Shown here piece by piece: positions 62,747 to 64,000 of a stretch of DNA of 64,000 nucleotides. How positions within the stretch are numbered: the stretch's first letter is position 1; every line of letters begins with the position of its first letter. The position numbers were made by a program, and so were the translations under genes. The stretch lies in the NCBI RefSeq assembly GCF_001042635.1, contig NZ_AP012331.1, positions 2,170,001 through 2,234,000 of the forward strand, read 5' to 3'. The notes beneath the pieces are model-generated. The model was not told the DNA's origin. It saw only the letters and a list, made by a program, of their open reading frames with translations, and made no database searches. The DNA comes from Bifidobacterium scardovii JCM 12489 = DSM 13734. GTDB taxonomy: Bacteria > Actinomycetota > Actinomycetes > Actinomycetales > Bifidobacteriaceae.

Positions 62747-64000
62747 AGATCCAAGGATGGTCAAACCCCGGCCAACCGCATCCACGGCGGGATACAGCGT
62801 GACGAACGCCGGATAAACGGCATCGTACGCCCGCGCCGCCGCCGGCCGCGGCGCATACACGACGCTCTCGCACACGTCCCGGATCAGGCCGGGCTTATCG
62901 AACACCAGCGACGCGAGCGCCACGGCCGGCAATATGTCGGCGTTGGCGAACACCTCGACCGGGTGCGCCAGCACGTCGGCCATGATCTGGCACCATGCCG
63001 ATTCGCGCGCCCCGCCGCCGATCAGCGAGATCGTCTCCGGAGGCGCGTCGAAGCTCTCCATGCCCTGACGGATCGAGAACGCGACGCCTTCGAGCGCGGC
63101 GCGCAACATATCGGCCTTGGTCGTATCCGGCGAGATGCCGACATACGCGCCACGGATCGCGGGATTCATCACGGGGAACCGCTCCCCCACCAGATACGGC
63201 AGGCAGAGCACGCCGTTCGCGCCTGGGCGCGAGCCCTCGATCAGATCGTGCGCCGTGCCGTAGTCGGCGCCGGCAAAAACGCGCGACGCCCACCGATGCA
63301 CGTCGCCGGCGTTGAGGAAGGGCACCGCGTTGACGAATCCGGGCGCCACGCCGAATGCGAGGTTGGCGGCGCCGGGCTTGTCCGTGAACGGCTCGGGCGA
63401 GACCGTGGCGATCCATCCGGAGGTGCCGAGGTTGATGTTGTACTCGCCGGGGCGGCTCACCCCGCTGGCGAGCGTGGTCGCCCCGGCATCGCCGATGCCT
63501 GCATATACCGGCGTTCCGGCGGCGAAACCGGTGAGCTGCCGCGCCGGCTCGCCGACCTTGCCGACGATATCCTGCGGTCTGTGCAGCCGCGGCAGCATCG
63601 CCGGATCGATGGAGGCCGCCACGCAGAGTTCCGCGTCCCATCGACCGGTGTGGATATCCATGGCGCCTGCCGTGGTGCATGCGGCCACATCACCGACCGC
63701 CGCCCCGGTCAATCGCGCGATGAGATAGTCCTTGGAGCTGATGAGCACATGGCGGATCGCCGCGAACGACTCGGGCTCGTCGTCCCGCAGCCACATGAGC
63801 TTGGGCAGCGGCAGGCCTCCTTCGAGACGGTTGCCGACCACGGCGAGAAAGCGGTCGGCGCCGCCGCAGTATGCGTCGGCAAGCGTCTGCTCCTGCCGTT
63901 CGGCGCGTCCGTCCGAATACAGGATGGCGTTGCGCACCGGCCGCAGATCGCCGTCAAGCGCGATCAGATCCTGCATCTGGCCGCTGAAGATGATGCCGGC
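62744..64000 (-). CDS. FGGY-family carbohydrate kinase, N-terminus beyond window
   Basis: C-terminal 418 residues of an FGGY sugar kinase; the frame stays open to the window end, and residues just before MQDLIALD read GIIFSGQ, the typical GISGQMHG region, so about 65-75 N-terminal residues are missing. YSDGRAERQ, the catalytic region YAGIGDAGATTLASGV (GxxDA, base Asp) and the ATP-site LIGGGARESAWCQIMADVL are present. Xylulokinase-, gluconokinase- or related specificity cannot be decided. Transcribed towards the symporter gene. Confidence 0.9.
   Translation of the reverse strand, partial: AGIIFSGQMQDLIALDGDLRPVRNAILYSDGRAERQEQTLADAYCGGADRFLAVVGNRLEGGLPLPKLMWLRDDEPESFAAIRHVLISSKDYLIARLTGAAVGDVAACTTAGAMDIHTGRWDAELCVAASIDPAMLPRLHRPQDIVGKVGEPARQLTGFAAGTPVYAGIGDAGATTLASGVSRPGEYNINLGTSGWIATVSPEPFTDKPGAANLAFGVAPGFVNAVPFLNAGDVHRWASRVFAGADYGTAHDLIEGSRPGANGVLCLPYLVGERFPVMNPAIRGAYVGISPDTTKADMLRAALEGVAFSIRQGMESFDAPPETISLIGGGARESAWCQIMADVLAHPVEVFANADILPAVALASLVFDKPGLIRDVCESVVYAPRPAAARAYDAVYPAFVTLYPAVDAVGRGLTILGS

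Overview
The window reads as a chromosomal segment of a Bifidobacterium. The evidence is high GC, an mraZ-rsmH-ftsL-ftsI...murF-mraY-murD-ftsW-murG-murC-ftsQ cluster without ftsZ downstream, a tmRNA tag ending in EFALAA, actinobacterial LexA boxes, and an N-glycan-type alpha-mannosidase/ABC importer locus like those of gut bifidobacteria. No phage, plasmid, IS transposase or CRISPR array was seen. Species cannot be fixed from the sequence alone.

Layout. 1-10.9 kb: tail of a metallo-hydrolase gene, two GH38 alpha-mannosidases (the first interrupted by an in-frame TGA) and a three-gene sugar ABC importer. The intact mannosidase and the importer carry the same palindromic LacI-type operator, so they look like one regulon. 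11.2-12.3 kb: dtd and tmRNA. 12.5-27.1 kb: the division and cell-wall operon, transcribed leftwards from mraZ to ftsQ; the slot normally held by murE holds a shortened MurE-like protein without the ATP-binding P-loop. 27.4-31.7 kb: helD, serA, nrdR. 31.7-34.7 kb: two short-period tandem arrays, a divergent SOS pair (LysM protein / lexA) with three LexA boxes and two promoters, then a diverged repeat of about 209 bp. 35.1-44.9 kb: CDF metal exporter, ldh, hflX, an RsmC-like methyltransferase, hrpA and an anchored extracytoplasmic protein. 45.1-52.0 kb: an oligopeptide ABC operon and an MFS exporter. 52.3-55.2 kb: glnA and a DUF2252 gene. 55.5-61.2 kb: the histidine operon hisD-hisC-hisB-(unknown)-hisH-hisA. 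61.4-64 kb: a bile-acid/sodium symporter-family gene interrupted by TGA, and the 3' part of an FGGY sugar kinase gene.

Main observations. (1) All six junctions between converging genes carry nested GC-rich palindromes of one related style (CTCCCCTC...GAGGGGAG or CCCCC...GGGGG around small hairpins), and I see none at tandem or divergent junctions. (2) Two of these are enclosed by matching 13-bp terminal inverted repeats, so they look like a full-length and an internally deleted copy of a small non-autonomous mobile element. (3) A MurE-like pseudo-enzyme sits inside the dcw operon. (4) Two otherwise intact genes each have one TGG (Trp) replaced by TGA, both times after CTG. (5) Several unexplained repeats were found: 19-bp and 18-bp tandem arrays before nrdR, a 36-bp inverted repeat between ftsQ and the tmRNA gene, a 14-bp tandem array across the hisH stop, and paired AT-rich palindromes behind the symporter gene.
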